Below the pieces are notes generated by a model, which did no database searches, had not been told where the DNA came from, and was given only the letters and a program-made list of their open reading frames with translations. The translations under genes were made by a program, and so were the position numbers. A stretch of DNA of 64,000 nt from Vibrio ziniensis (GTDB lineage: Bacteria; Pseudomonadota; Gammaproteobacteria; Enterobacterales; Vibrionaceae), in the NCBI RefSeq assembly GCF_011064285.1, contig NZ_CP049331.1, forward strand, positions 1,612,001 to 1,676,000, given 5' to 3'. The stretch's first letter is position 1. Each line of letters begins with the position of its first letter. Of this stretch, positions 17,920 to 26,665 are shown one piece after another.

Positions 17920-19287
17920 TTACGCCGCATTGACCATTTTGGCAGAAACCGCTTCACTGCTTTCCCGTTCAGCTTGCTCTGCAACTAAACCGATGCCCTG
18001 CTTCTCTAAGATATTTCGAATGTTCTCTGCCTGTGAGCTCAAGATATTGTGCGCTAACAGTAGTGGCATCGCAGCAACTAAACCAAGTACGGTGGTTACT
18101 AGTGCCATAGAAATACCACCAGCCATCACTTTAGGATCACCATTACCAAACTGAGTAATGACTTGGAAAGTCTCAATCATACCCGTCACAGTTCCGAGTA
18201 ATCCAAGCATCGGTGCTAGTGCTGCTAACAGTTTCAGCATTGACAGACCTTTCTCTAAGCCCGTTTGCTCGTCAACAACTGCTTCCAATAAACGCAGCTC
18301 TAAAGCTTCTACAGTACGATGCTTTTCTTTATCGTGTACCGATAACACACGACCAAGCGGGTTATTACCAGGTTGCTGTGGATTCTTAAGCTGGGCAGCT
18401 ATCTTTTGTCGAGCGATAGCCAAAGAGGCACCACGATACAAAGCGATAATCAAACCAATTACTAATAGCCCTAGAATGATTTTCCCAACTACACCGCCAG
18501 CTTCAAGACGCTGACCTAATGTTGGTGTAAGTGCTAGTTGCTCAAGCAAAATCCCATGAGAAGGATCTAATACCACCGAAGCAACGTTCCCGTTTTCCAG
18601 TGTATTCAATGAGTTTAAGGTTGGAGCATTTTCTGGTTGAACCTGATAAGCAACCGCATCTTTACGACCGTTGTTCCACTGTAAGTAACCTTGCTCTGAA
18701 ACCAATCCAAATGCACCAATACGTGTAGCTGGAACGGTTTGCTTACGTCCTTCTCCATCAATTAGTGTGACGTTTGTTGTTGATACTTCACTGCTTGCTA
18801 TGACTTGTTCTTGCATTGCTTGCCATAAACCAGTGAGCTGTTTCATTGATGGTAAAGACTTCGCAGCAACAATCTCTTCAATCACATTTGCGTTAGTTTG
18901 GCGATCAACACCTGTAACTGATTGTGAAAGATCACCTTGGATCTCTTTAGCGTTTTGACGAACAACGCCAAAAATCTCACCCAGGCTTCCCGTTTCTAAG
19001 CGCAGTTTCTCTTCCAAGCGAGCAAGTGAATCCTCATTTTTAGAAAACTCAGCAGAAAGCTTGTCAGCTTGGCTTTGAAGACTATTACGCTGTGCCAAGA
19101 GTTGCGCTTTTTTGTCTTTGAGTTGCTGTTCAGTGAGCTTAAATTCCGCTTCACGCTTTGCATCGTGACTGCGTTGTGCCGTGTTTTCCGTTTTTGCTTG
19201 GCTGACAATATCGTTCGCTGCAACAACAGGAGCGTTAACGCCAATAACTAAAGCTGCATATAATAACGGAGCAAATTTGTTCTTCAT
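17920..19287 (-). CDS. ttpC: TtpC-like large ExbB-family protein of the TonB2 system
   Basis: A 455-residue protein with a signal peptide (MKNKFAPLLYAALVIGVNAP, about 1-25), a long periplasmic coiled coil (about 40-110, rich in Gln, Lys and Leu), a beta-rich middle region, and a C-terminal MotA/TolQ/ExbB domain from about residue 270 with GLLGTVTGMIETF. Known TtpC proteins of vibrios are required for TonB2-dependent siderophore uptake. The ATG at 19287 has GGAGG 10 bases upstream, and I prefer it over an open frame extending to 19344, which would overlap the preceding gene. It starts one base after the DUF3450 stop. Confidence 0.92.
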   Translation of the reverse strand: MKNKFAPLLYAALVIGVNAPVVAANDIVSQAKTENTAQRSHDAKREAEFKLTEQQLKDKKAQLLAQRNSLQSQADKLSAEFSKNEDSLARLEEKLRLETGSLGEIFGVVRQNAKEIQGDLSQSVTGVDRQTNANVIEEIVAAKSLPSMKQLTGLWQAMQEQVIASSEVSTTNVTLIDGEGRKQTVPATRIGAFGLVSEQGYLQWNNGRKDAVAYQVQPENAPTLNSLNTLENGNVASVVLDPSHGILLEQLALTPTLGQRLEAGGVVGKIILGLLVIGLIIALYRGASLAIARQKIAAQLKNPQQPGNNPLGRVLSVHDKEKHRTVEALELRLLEAVVDEQTGLEKGLSMLKLLAALAPMLGLLGTVTGMIETFQVITQFGNGDPKVMAGGISMALVTTVLGLVAAMPLLLAHNILSSQAENIRNILEKQGIGLVAEQAERESSEAVSAKMVNAA

Positions 19288-19288
19288 G

Positions 19289-20059
19289 TTAATTTGCCTC
19301 CGCATTAACAAGCGATACAGGGAGAGTAACAAGCGTTGGTGCAATCTGTTTAGATGCTAAACTATACGCAGTATCAAGGTTAGTTTTATAACTGCTATCT
19401 AAACCTTGCCATTGTTTCTGTGCTTGATTCCAAGTCCAGTATTGTGTGGCATTTGGATTTCGAGCAATTAACGCTACACGCCCCAAATATAAGATATCCG
19501 CATCAACAGAATCGTTGTCACTCAACGCAACTTGACCTTGGTATGAACCTAGCTTACGTCCGTAGTCCATTTCAATTTGGTAGGCTTCGAGAATTCTTCT
19601 GAATTTCTCTGCATCGCTGACATCGGCTCTCGGCATAAGAGACTTTAGCTGCTCAAGACGTTCGGTACGCGCTTGTAAACGAATTGGCTTGTCTTGCTCA
19701 AGTGTGGTTTGCAGACCATCAATCATCTGATACATAAGAGGAACAATGCCCTGACGAGTATCTTTGATCTCTTCAATTTGTTTATCCAAGCTCACCATTT
19801 CTTGTTGCTGGTTATCAACCAATGCCTGTAAGTGGTTTCGATAAACTTCTAAGTTCTTTACTTGCTCGCTTAACTGTTCGATTTCAGCTTGAAGCTCAAT
19901 TGCAGCATTCGAACTCTTGTCGATTTTTTGCTGACTGGCAGCGGAAGCCGCGTTGGTTTTATTTTGAATCGCTTTCGCATCGTCAAGCGTATTGGCATGA
20001 ATGGGTAAAGCCATTGCTGCGGAAATAAGGATAAAACTGGGTTTTAAAAGATTCATCAT
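19289..20059 (-). CDS. DUF3450 periplasmic coiled-coil protein of the TonB2 operon
   Basis: A 256-residue exported protein: signal peptide ending near ALPIHANT (about residue 22) and then a long heptad-rich coiled coil (about 25-110) followed by a helical C-terminal part. DUF3450 genes commonly head TonB2 operons in vibrios and shewanellas, and the role is probably structural within the TonB complex, but the mechanism is not established. An in-frame TTG at 20068 is possible; two adjacent ATGs at 20059 and 20056 are better candidates. A Fur-like box 40 bases upstream puts the whole operon under iron control. Confidence 0.85.
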   Translation of the reverse strand: MMNLLKPSFILISAAMALPIHANTLDDAKAIQNKTNAASAASQQKIDKSSNAAIELQAEIEQLSEQVKNLEVYRNHLQALVDNQQQEMVSLDKQIEEIKDTRQGIVPLMYQMIDGLQTTLEQDKPIRLQARTERLEQLKSLMPRADVSDAEKFRRILEAYQIEMDYGRKLGSYQGQVALSDNDSVDADILYLGRVALIARNPNATQYWTWNQAQKQWQGLDSSYKTNLDTAYSLASKQIAPTLVTLPVSLVNAEAN

Positions 20060-20097
20060 GGTAATCAAATAGCGCGTAGTTGTGCAGGAATGTTATT

Positions 20098-20116
20098 GAT
20101 AAAAACTCTCATTATC
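20098..20116. promoter_or_regulatory. Fur-like box upstream of the TonB2 operon
   Basis: GATAAAAACTCTCATTATC matches 14 of 19 positions of the Fur consensus by hand comparison. It lies about 40 bases before the first gene of the TonB2 operon, a typical position for an iron-repressed promoter. Confidence 0.65.
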
Positions 20117-20245
20117 AACTAGATTTTCATATATTAGCGATTTTTCTAACTAGCAACAATGATGTGACGCATTTTAGCGAATGAAAAACCTATTGAAGAA
20201 GCAACCGTAACTTTAAGCTTCGGATACATAAAAGTTTGGATAAAA

Positions 20246-20270
20246 GAAAGGTGGCATCTGCCACCTTTTC
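20246..20270. terminator. Terminator downstream of the 2-hydroxyacid dehydrogenase gene
   Basis: A stem of GAAAGGTGGCA and TGCCACCTTTTC around a two-base TC centre, with T-rich sequence on the minus strand. It ends transcripts from the dehydrogenase gene before the TonB2 promoter. Confidence 0.85.
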
Positions 20271-20303
20271 TATTTGGTTTCTTTAGTCACGGTGTATTTA
20301 GCA

Positions 20304-20335
20304 ACTGTCTATTTTAATAACTGTCTATTTTAATA
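20304..20335. repeat. 16-bp perfect tandem duplication at the dehydrogenase stop codon
   Basis: ACTGTCTATTTTAATA occurs twice head to tail with no mismatch. The second copy includes the stop codon of the dehydrogenase gene, so a duplication here would not change the protein. It looks like a recent slippage or duplication. Confidence 0.9.
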
Positions 20336-21283
20336 ACTTAAACCGGTCAACTTAGCGACATTGACCATCTGGTTACGAAGATTGGTTGTGATCTCGTCCA
20401 GACGCTGTTTCTCTTCGTCAGTAAATGGGTGAATAAGTATCTTCTCTACCCCATTCTTACCTATAACAGCAGGCAGACTAAGAACAACATCCTTATAGCC
20501 GTATTCACCGCGCAATAAAGTACCCACTGGAAGCACTGAATGTTCGTTGATCATGATCGCTTGGATAATACGGAAAACGCTGGCAGCAATACCATGAACT
20601 GTATTGTTCTTGCGTTTAAAGATTTCGAAACCTGCTTGCTTAACCGATTCCAGAAGCTCATCTGCATCGATTCGCGGGATATTATTGGAATCACAGTAGT
20701 AGTCTGCAGGCTGACCAGCAATACTGATCAAGCTCTTAGGTGTGAAACATTCACTACCGTGTTCACCTAATACATAGCCAAATACGTTTTTGGGGTCTAA
20801 GTTAACCCGCTGCGCGACAATCGCCATCAGGCGAGCAGTATCAATCACACAACCAGAGGAAATAACACGCTGTGGGCTGTAGCCCGTATTCGCAACGATG
20901 CTATGAGTGACAATGTCACATGGATTGGTGACTACAATCAAAATCGCTTTAGGCGCGACACGCTCGATCTTCTTTGCGATATCAACGCCAATCTTTGCGT
21001 TGATTTCCGCTATATCCATACGTGTTTGCCCTTGCTGAATTTGAGCACCGGCAGTGATCACGACAATATCAGCACCAATCAATTCCATATAATCGTCGGT
21101 TGGCGTAATACGCGTGTTCTTCGAGAAAGTCAGCGCCGCTGTATGTCTAAAATCGTATGCTTCCCCTTCCGCACGTTTCACATCGCGGTCAAGTATAGTC
21201 AGCTCACTCACACTACCTAGAGTTAATAAGTAGTTACAGATACCTACTCCAACTGCGCCAGCACCAATAACACCAATTTTCAT
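20330..21283 (-). CDS. L-lactate / 2-hydroxyacid dehydrogenase family protein
   Basis: An NAD-dependent oxidoreductase of 317 residues in the lactate/malate dehydrogenase superfamily. The Rossmann motif GAGAVGVG is at the N-terminus, the catalytic Asp and Arg lie in VIDTARLM, the catalytic His is in LGEHGS, and the mobile-loop Arg is R88. The substrate-specificity position (Gln102 of lactate dehydrogenase, Arg in malate dehydrogenase) is Ile82 in the loop AQIQQGQTR. The preferred substrate may thus be a bulkier 2-oxoacid, as in hydroxyisocaproate dehydrogenases, rather than pyruvate. It diverges from the ugp operon across a 330-base region. Confidence 0.82.
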   Translation of the reverse strand: MKIGVIGAGAVGVGICNYLLTLGSVSELTILDRDVKRAEGEAYDFRHTAALTFSKNTRITPTDDYMELIGADIVVITAGAQIQQGQTRMDIAEINAKIGVDIAKKIERVAPKAILIVVTNPCDIVTHSIVANTGYSPQRVISSGCVIDTARLMAIVAQRVNLDPKNVFGYVLGEHGSECFTPKSLISIAGQPADYYCDSNNIPRIDADELLESVKQAGFEIFKRKNNTVHGIAASVFRIIQAIMINEHSVLPVGTLLRGEYGYKDVVLSLPAVIGKNGVEKILIHPFTDEEKQRLDEITTNLRNQMVNVAKLTGLSY

Positions 21284-21474
21284 ATTCGTTCCTTGAACAA
21301 CTTAACAAGATCAAAATCAGGATTGTAGATTTTACTAGTATTAGCAACATTCATTCCAATTATATTTTGCAAATTAGGTTCTTTATGGCGTTATTTACTG
21401 CAATATCGATCCTTTATAGTTCATTAAACATTCACAGCAAACCAAATTGGTGCAATAAAACTGCCATTGTTTAA

Positions 21475-21490
21475 TGTGATTTAAGTCACT
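21475..21490. promoter_or_regulatory. CRP site upstream of ugpB
   Basis: TGTGATTTAAGTCACT matches the TGTGA-N6-TCACA consensus at 9 of 10 half-site positions. It lies about 125-140 bases before the ugpB start, consistent with catabolite control of glycerol phosphate uptake. Confidence 0.8.
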
Positions 21491-21561
21491 TGATCCATAA
21501 ATCTTTAACCTCAGTGACATTTTTCGTCCACCGATGTGAAACATTTCTTCGCCACCATAGC

Positions 21562-21594
21562 ATCAAACGAAACACAAACAGTATCGTTCGAAAC
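21562..21594. promoter_or_regulatory. Direct repeat, candidate DeoR-family operator of the ugp operon
   Basis: Two copies of ATC-N3-CGAAAC start exactly 21 bases apart, on the same face of the helix, ending 19 bases before the ugpB ATG. DeoR-family repressors often use spaced direct repeats, and such a regulator is encoded in this operon at 25871-26629. The link is inferred from position and pattern. Confidence 0.5.
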
Positions 21595-21613
21595 TTAACA
21601 AGGAATAAAGTCA

Positions 21614-22906
21614 ATGAATAAGCTATGGGTAGCAGGGTTGCTTACAGCAACTGTTTCAGGAACTTCTTTTGCAGCAACTGAAATTACGTGGTGGCACGCA
21701 ATGGGTGGACAACTGGGCGAGACGGTAAACAAAATCGCTTCAGACTTTAACGCCTCACAAACTGAATACAAAATCACGCCTGTATTTAAAGGTTCGTACA
21801 CAGAAACACTGACTGCAGGTATCGCTTCATACCGCGCTGGCAAATCACCAAACATTCTTCAAGTGTTTGATGCCGGCGCTGCGACAATCATGAATGCACC
21901 GGGCGTAGCAAAACCAGTTCAGGACATTATGGTTGATGCAGGTTACCCGTTCTCTGCGCAAGACTATCTTGCCGGTGTGCGTAACTTTTACGCAGATAAC
22001 AACGGTAAGATGGTTGGTATGCCATTTAACAGCTCTACCCCAGTTCTTTACTACAACAAAGATATCCTAGCGAAAGTCGGTGCAGAAGCTCCGCAAACTT
22101 ACGAACAACTTGAAGCGCTTGCTGAAAAACTAAAAGCAAAAGGCTATGTAGCATTCTCAGAATCACATACCCCTTGGATCATGTTCGAAAACTTTAAGTC
22201 TCGCCATAACCTACCGCTATCTGATAAAGAAAATGGCTACCAAGCACTCTCTTCGAAAATCATGTTTAACACTAAAGACATGGTGATGCATTTCAACAAA
22301 CTGAAAGAATGGTCAGATAAAGGTTATTTCAAATATTACGGCAGTGACTGGGACGCAAACCAAACACCGTTCGAACGCCAAGAAGTGGCTATGTGGATGG
22401 GTTCATCTGGTTCATTCGGTGGTTTACGTAACCGCGTGAAATTTGAATTGGGTACGACGTATCTACCTTACTGGGAAAAACTGAATAACAAAGGCGTTCA
22501 TACTTTCATTGGCGGCGCAGCGTTATTCGCGTTAAGTGGTCACAGTAAAGATGAAGATAAAGGAGTCGCTAACTTCTTTGCTTACCTAACCAAACCTGAA
22601 GTCCAAATGTACTGGCACAAAACAACTGGCTATGTGCCGGTGACTAATGCAGCTTACGAACTTACCAAGCAATCTGGCTACTATAACGAACAACCTGATG
22701 CTGAAGTTGGTGTTAAACAACTTAGCTTGGCTTCGGGAGAATGGAACAAAGGCTACCGTTTAGGTTTCTATCCACAAATCCGTGAAGTTATGCACCGTGA
22801 GTTTGACAACATTTTCGCGGGTCGTTCAACGGTTCAGGCAAGTCTGGACAAAGTAGAAGACGAAAGCGATAAGCTACTGGATCGTTTTGCTCGTACAGTG
22901 AAATAA
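21614..22906 (+). CDS. ugpB: Glycerol-3-phosphate ABC transporter, periplasmic binding protein
   Basis: A 430-residue exported solute-binding protein with a signal peptide cleaved near SFAATE (about residue 21). Its mature N-terminus (EITWWHAMGG) and overall length match UgpB, which binds sn-glycerol-3-phosphate and glycerophosphodiesters in the periplasm. AAGGAA precedes the ATG. It is the first gene of an operon with two permeases, an ATPase, a DeoR-type regulator and a phosphodiesterase. A strong hairpin follows its stop, which would keep the binding protein in excess over the membrane components. Confidence 0.93.
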   Translation: MNKLWVAGLLTATVSGTSFAATEITWWHAMGGQLGETVNKIASDFNASQTEYKITPVFKGSYTETLTAGIASYRAGKSPNILQVFDAGAATIMNAPGVAKPVQDIMVDAGYPFSAQDYLAGVRNFYADNNGKMVGMPFNSSTPVLYYNKDILAKVGAEAPQTYEQLEALAEKLKAKGYVAFSESHTPWIMFENFKSRHNLPLSDKENGYQALSSKIMFNTKDMVMHFNKLKEWSDKGYFKYYGSDWDANQTPFERQEVAMWMGSSGSFGGLRNRVKFELGTTYLPYWEKLNNKGVHTFIGGAALFALSGHSKDEDKGVANFFAYLTKPEVQMYWHKTTGYVPVTNAAYELTKQSGYYNEQPDAEVGVKQLSLASGEWNKGYRLGFYPQIREVMHREFDNIFAGRSTVQASLDKVEDESDKLLDRFARTVK

Positions 22907-22914
22907 CTCTTCCC

Positions 22915-22949
22915 ATGCCCACTGTATATTAGGTTCAGTGGGCATTTTC
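22915..22949 (+). terminator. Intra-operon hairpin terminator after ugpB
   Basis: A perfect 10-bp stem (ATGCCCACTG / CAGTGGGCAT) with an 11-base loop and a following TTTT run. It lies between the ugpB stop and the ugpA start, so it is probably a partial terminator or an RNA-stabilising hairpin that sets the ratio of binding protein to permease. Confidence 0.88.
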
Positions 22950-22972
22950 TTTACACCTATTGGACAAAGCTT

Positions 22973-23854
22973 GTGGAACGTCGACAACAATTCTTTCACT
23001 CTCCCATGCCCTACTTTTTGCTTGCTCCGCAAATCGCCATTATTGCCATTTTCTTCGTCTATCCAGCAGCAAAAGCCGTTTATCTCTCATTCATGCTTGA
23101 AGACCCTTGGGGTATGTCTTCAACGTTTGTCTGGTTTGAAAATTACCAGATTCTTTTTCAGTCTACCGAATATTTAGAGTCTCTTGGATTCACGCTCATT
23201 TTTTCTATTCTTGTCTCATTTCTCTCGTTAGCCATTGCGCTTTTACTGGCGGTCAAAGCCGATAATGTGATTCACGGTCAGAGCGCATACAAAGTCACAC
23301 TCACTTGGGTCTATGCAGTGGCTCCGGCTATTGCTGGGATTATTGGTGGCTTCCTATTTAACCCGCACATCGGTGTACTTACAGATTTCTTAGAACACAT
23401 TGGTTGGAAATTCAGTGTTCAAACTGATCCGCTTGACGCCACCATTGCTTTGATTCTGGTATCAGTCTGGAAACAGGTAGCGGTCAATTTTGTCTATTTC
23501 CTCGCGGGTCTCCAATCCATTTCTTATGCCGTGAAAGAAGCGGCGACATTGGATTGTGTCAGTGACAGCAAACGTTTCTGGACGATTACTTTCCCGCTTC
23601 TTGCACCAACCGGATTCTTCTTGTTGGTCATTAACCTGACTTACGCATTTTTCGACACCTTTGGTGTGATCGACACTCTCACCGACGGCGGCCCCGGTGG
23701 CTCTACAACGTCATTGGTTTACAAAGTCTACCGTGATGGATTTGTCGGCGCAGATTTAGGCGGCAGCTCAGCTCAATCAGTCGTTTTATTACTGCTGGTG
23801 TTGGCGTTGACCTTCATACAGTTCCGATTTGTCGAAAAACGTGTGCATTACTGA
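22973..23854 (+). CDS. ugpA: Glycerol-3-phosphate ABC transporter permease UgpA
   Basis: An inner-membrane permease of 293 residues with about six membrane helices and the MalF-type coupling motif EAATLDCVSDSKRFWTITFP that contacts the ATPase. Translation begins at a GTG (MERRQQFFHSPM) 66 bases after ugpB. The C-terminal segment TDGGPGGSTTSLVYKVYRDGF is typical of UgpA. It pairs with UgpE to form the channel. Confidence 0.93.
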   Translation: MERRQQFFHSPMPYFLLAPQIAIIAIFFVYPAAKAVYLSFMLEDPWGMSSTFVWFENYQILFQSTEYLESLGFTLIFSILVSFLSLAIALLLAVKADNVIHGQSAYKVTLTWVYAVAPAIAGIIGGFLFNPHIGVLTDFLEHIGWKFSVQTDPLDATIALILVSVWKQVAVNFVYFLAGLQSISYAVKEAATLDCVSDSKRFWTITFPLLAPTGFFLLVINLTYAFFDTFGVIDTLTDGGPGGSTTSLVYKVYRDGFVGADLGGSSAQSVVLLLLVLALTFIQFRFVEKRVHY

Positions 23855-23863
23855 GGAGATATC

Positions 23864-24706
23864 ATGAAAAGCAATTCTCTTTCCGATCATTTGATATTGA
23901 TCCTTGGGGCTCTTTTTATGTTGGTGCCGCTATGGTTGATATTCGCCAGTTCAACTCATGAGCCAAACGTATTAGTCAGCCAAGGTTTACAGTGGGACAT
24001 TGGCAACAACTTTTCGGCTGTTTACAACGAAGCATGGAACAAAAGCTTAGGTTTTACGGGCGATGTAACCGCGCAAACCATGATCTTTAACTCCGTCATC
24101 ATGGGGCTAGGTTTTGCTATTGGGAAAATCATCATTTCAATGATGGCGGCCTACGCGTTAGTTTATTTCCGCTTACCGTATGCCAGCGCTTGGTTCTGGC
24201 TGATCTTTGTCACTTTGCTGCTTCCATTGGAAGTTCGAATTATCCCTTCCTATGAAGTCGTTTCAAGTTTGGGGATGCTCAACAGCTATTCCGGTTTAAT
24301 TCTTCCTTTGATTGCATCGGCTACAGCGACCTTCTTTTTTCGTCAGTTTTTCAAAACGATTCCAGACGAGTTACTCGAAGCTGCTCAGTTGGATAATGCA
24401 GGCCCTATTCGCTTCTTTATCGACATCTTATTTCCGCTATCCAAAACCATGATGACAGCGATATTCATCATTATGTTTGTTGTGGGTTGGAACCAGTATT
24501 TATGGCCAATCATGATGACCACTGATGAGCAGTACAACACCATCGTTATGGGTATCAAGCAGATATTGAATAACATCAATGAAACCAATAGCCCACGCTA
24601 CGACTATGCCTTCGCCATGGTCATTCTCGCTATGTTGCCACCCGTTTTGGTCGTGGTGATATTTCAACGTTGGTTCGTCAAAGGATTAATAGAAAGTGAA
24701 AAATAG
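23864..24706 (+). CDS. ugpE: Glycerol-3-phosphate ABC transporter permease UgpE
   Basis: A 280-residue MalG-type permease with about six membrane helices. The ATPase coupling loop reads EAAQLDNAGPIRFFIDILFP. TGAGGAG precedes the ATG by a few bases. It lies 9 bases after ugpA and is followed by ugpC. Confidence 0.93.
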   Translation: MKSNSLSDHLILILGALFMLVPLWLIFASSTHEPNVLVSQGLQWDIGNNFSAVYNEAWNKSLGFTGDVTAQTMIFNSVIMGLGFAIGKIIISMMAAYALVYFRLPYASAWFWLIFVTLLLPLEVRIIPSYEVVSSLGMLNSYSGLILPLIASATATFFFRQFFKTIPDELLEAAQLDNAGPIRFFIDILFPLSKTMMTAIFIIMFVVGWNQYLWPIMMTTDEQYNTIVMGIKQILNNINETNSPRYDYAFAMVILAMLPPVLVVVIFQRWFVKGLIESEK

Positions 24707-24758
24707 TCATTCAATGCATCTCGTACACAGCTCTGCGAGCATTAAGCAGGACAACGTA

Positions 24759-25862
24759 ATGTTAGATATCAAACAACTTGTTAAAACATACGAAAACGGT
24801 CATCAAGCAGTAAAAGGCGTAGACTTGTCTATCGATAAAGGCGAATTTCTCGTACTTGTTGGCCCTTCTGGCTGTGGCAAATCTTCTATCCTGCGTTCAA
24901 TCGCTGGATTAGAAACTATCACCAGCGGCGAAATACATTTAGCGGGTCGTCGCGTAGATACAGAAAAACCAGCCAAACGCGACATAGCTATGGTATTTCA
25001 GAACTACGCTCTCTATCCGCACATGAGTGTTTACAACAACTTAGCCTATGGGCTGAAAAACCGTGGTGTGGATAAAAACACCATTGAACTGAAAATTGAG
25101 AAAGTGGCTAAAACACTCAAAATCGAAGAGTACTTAGATCGTAAACCAGCCAAACTATCTGGCGGACAACGTCAGCGCGTAGCTATGGGACGCGCTATCG
25201 TTCGCGATCCTCAGTTATTTCTATTTGATGAGCCATTATCGAACCTCGATGCTGCGTTGCGAGCGCACATGCGATTGGAAATTAAAAAGCTACAAAGAGA
25301 GCTTGGTGTTACTAGTGTTTACGTTACTCATGACCAAGTAGAAGCGATGACCTTGGCAGACCGAATTGTGGTGTTGAAGTTAGGTGAAATTGAACAAGTG
25401 GGAACACCTGCAGAGGTATACCACAAACCAGCAAGCACTTTTGTGGCAAGTTTTATAGGCAGTCCAGCCATGAACTTTATGCCAGCGACATTACAGAACG
25501 GTCAACTACACGTTGCGGGTAAGCAATTTTTCTTACCAGAGTATGATGGCTTAAGCATCGAGAACATTACTCTCGGTGTACGTCCTGAGCACGCTGAGAT
25601 CACTAGCGCGAACTCAAGTCATGATTCCATTTCGTTGGAGCTATCAATACATGTTGTAGAACCATTAGGACCTAACCAATTGGTTCATGGTAGCTTAACT
25701 GGCGTCTATAACGATGACAGCTTTATCGCTGTCACAGCGGAAATGCATCTTGAACACAATCAGCCGCTAAGCATCTCAGTGTCACGCAGTAACCTTCATC
25801 TTTTCGATGTACAGGGAAAGCGTTTGTGCCCTAGTTCATTGGCTAAACGAGCGATTGCATAA
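24759..25862 (+). CDS. ugpC: Glycerol-3-phosphate ABC transporter ATP-binding protein UgpC
   Basis: A 367-residue ATPase of the MalK/UgpC type. The chosen start gives MLDIKQLVKTYENG, the normal N-terminus of the family; the open frame begins at a GTG at 24696 but the extra 21 residues are not typical and overlap ugpE. Walker A is GPSGCGKSS, the signature LSGGQRQRVA, and Walker B LFLFDEP. A C-terminal regulatory OB/TOBE domain follows (GVRPEHAEI). AGGAC before the ATG can serve as ribosome binding site. Confidence 0.92.
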   Translation: MLDIKQLVKTYENGHQAVKGVDLSIDKGEFLVLVGPSGCGKSSILRSIAGLETITSGEIHLAGRRVDTEKPAKRDIAMVFQNYALYPHMSVYNNLAYGLKNRGVDKNTIELKIEKVAKTLKIEEYLDRKPAKLSGGQRQRVAMGRAIVRDPQLFLFDEPLSNLDAALRAHMRLEIKKLQRELGVTSVYVTHDQVEAMTLADRIVVLKLGEIEQVGTPAEVYHKPASTFVASFIGSPAMNFMPATLQNGQLHVAGKQFFLPEYDGLSIENITLGVRPEHAEITSANSSHDSISLELSIHVVEPLGPNQLVHGSLTGVYNDDSFIAVTAEMHLEHNQPLSISVSRSNLHLFDVQGKRLCPSSLAKRAIA

Positions 25863-25870
25863 GGATTGAT

Positions 25871-26629
25871 GTGAGTTTATCTACCAGACAAAAACAGATA
25901 CTCGAGTACCTGCAACACGCTCATGGCGTGTTGTCCAGTGATCTGCTGTCACACCGCTTCGAGGTGTCGGTTCAAACGATTCGTAAGGATATGAATGATC
26001 TCAGTGATAAAGGCATGGTACGCCGAGTTCATGGTGGGATTACCTTGCCAAGCCCTAATGACAACTTGTCATTTACTAATCGAGAACTGATTAATCTCTC
26101 TGCAAAACAGAAAATCGCACAGCGTGTGGTCACCGAACTTGAAGAAGGAACCAGCATCTTTCTTGGTATCGGTACCACACCGAAATACGTCGCTCAGGCG
26201 TTACTTGATCATCCGGGTCTGACGGTGGTGACAAACAATATTAACGCGGCATTAATACTAAGCCGCAACCCCAATATCGCTATCTACCTTGCTGGGGGCG
26301 CAGTGCGTCCTTCAGATGAAGATACCGTAGGAGAAACCACAACCCGTTTTTACCGACAGTTCAACATTAAAGTCGGTATCTTTGGTGTCGGTGGTTTCAA
26401 TTCCAAAGGTCAACTACTTGATTTCACGCCAGAAGAGTCTAACTTAACCCGAGCCATTATCGAGCAGAGCCAGCAATGCTGGTTAGTTGCAGACAAAACC
26501 AAATTTGGGCGTTATGCTCCCGTGGTCAGTGGTGAGTTGTCGGAAATGCATAAATTATTCGCCGATGAAGCCACCCATGAATTTACGACGTTGTGCTACA
26601 CACACCAAGTAGAATTGGTGGTTGCATAA
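25871..26629 (+). CDS. DeoR/GlpR-family transcriptional repressor
   Basis: A 252-residue regulator with the DeoR-type winged helix at the N-terminus (VSVQTIRKDMNDLSDKGMVR) and a sugar-isomerase-like effector domain containing FLGIGTTPKYVAQAL and the GVGGFNSKGQ segment. Effectors for this family are phosphorylated sugars, glycerol-3-phosphate in the case of GlpR. Being inside the ugp operon, it probably controls it; a 21-bp-spaced direct repeat near ugpB is a candidate site. It starts at GTG 8 bases after ugpC. Confidence 0.88.
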   Translation: MSLSTRQKQILEYLQHAHGVLSSDLLSHRFEVSVQTIRKDMNDLSDKGMVRRVHGGITLPSPNDNLSFTNRELINLSAKQKIAQRVVTELEEGTSIFLGIGTTPKYVAQALLDHPGLTVVTNNINAALILSRNPNIAIYLAGGAVRPSDEDTVGETTTRFYRQFNIKVGIFGVGGFNSKGQLLDFTPEESNLTRAIIEQSQQCWLVADKTKFGRYAPVVSGELSEMHKLFADEATHEFTTLCYTHQVELVVA

Positions 26630-26665
26630 CATCTTGCTGCTCTCGTTTTCAACAAAGGAATTTGT

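Larger units (their letters stand above)
21284..21613. other. 330-base divergent promoter region of the dehydrogenase and ugp operons
   Basis: Contains a CRP site (21475-21490) and a 21-bp-spaced direct repeat (21562-21594) close to the ugpB start, both described separately. The part nearest the dehydrogenase is AT-rich with no recognisable operator. No gene was found in it. Confidence 0.7.
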
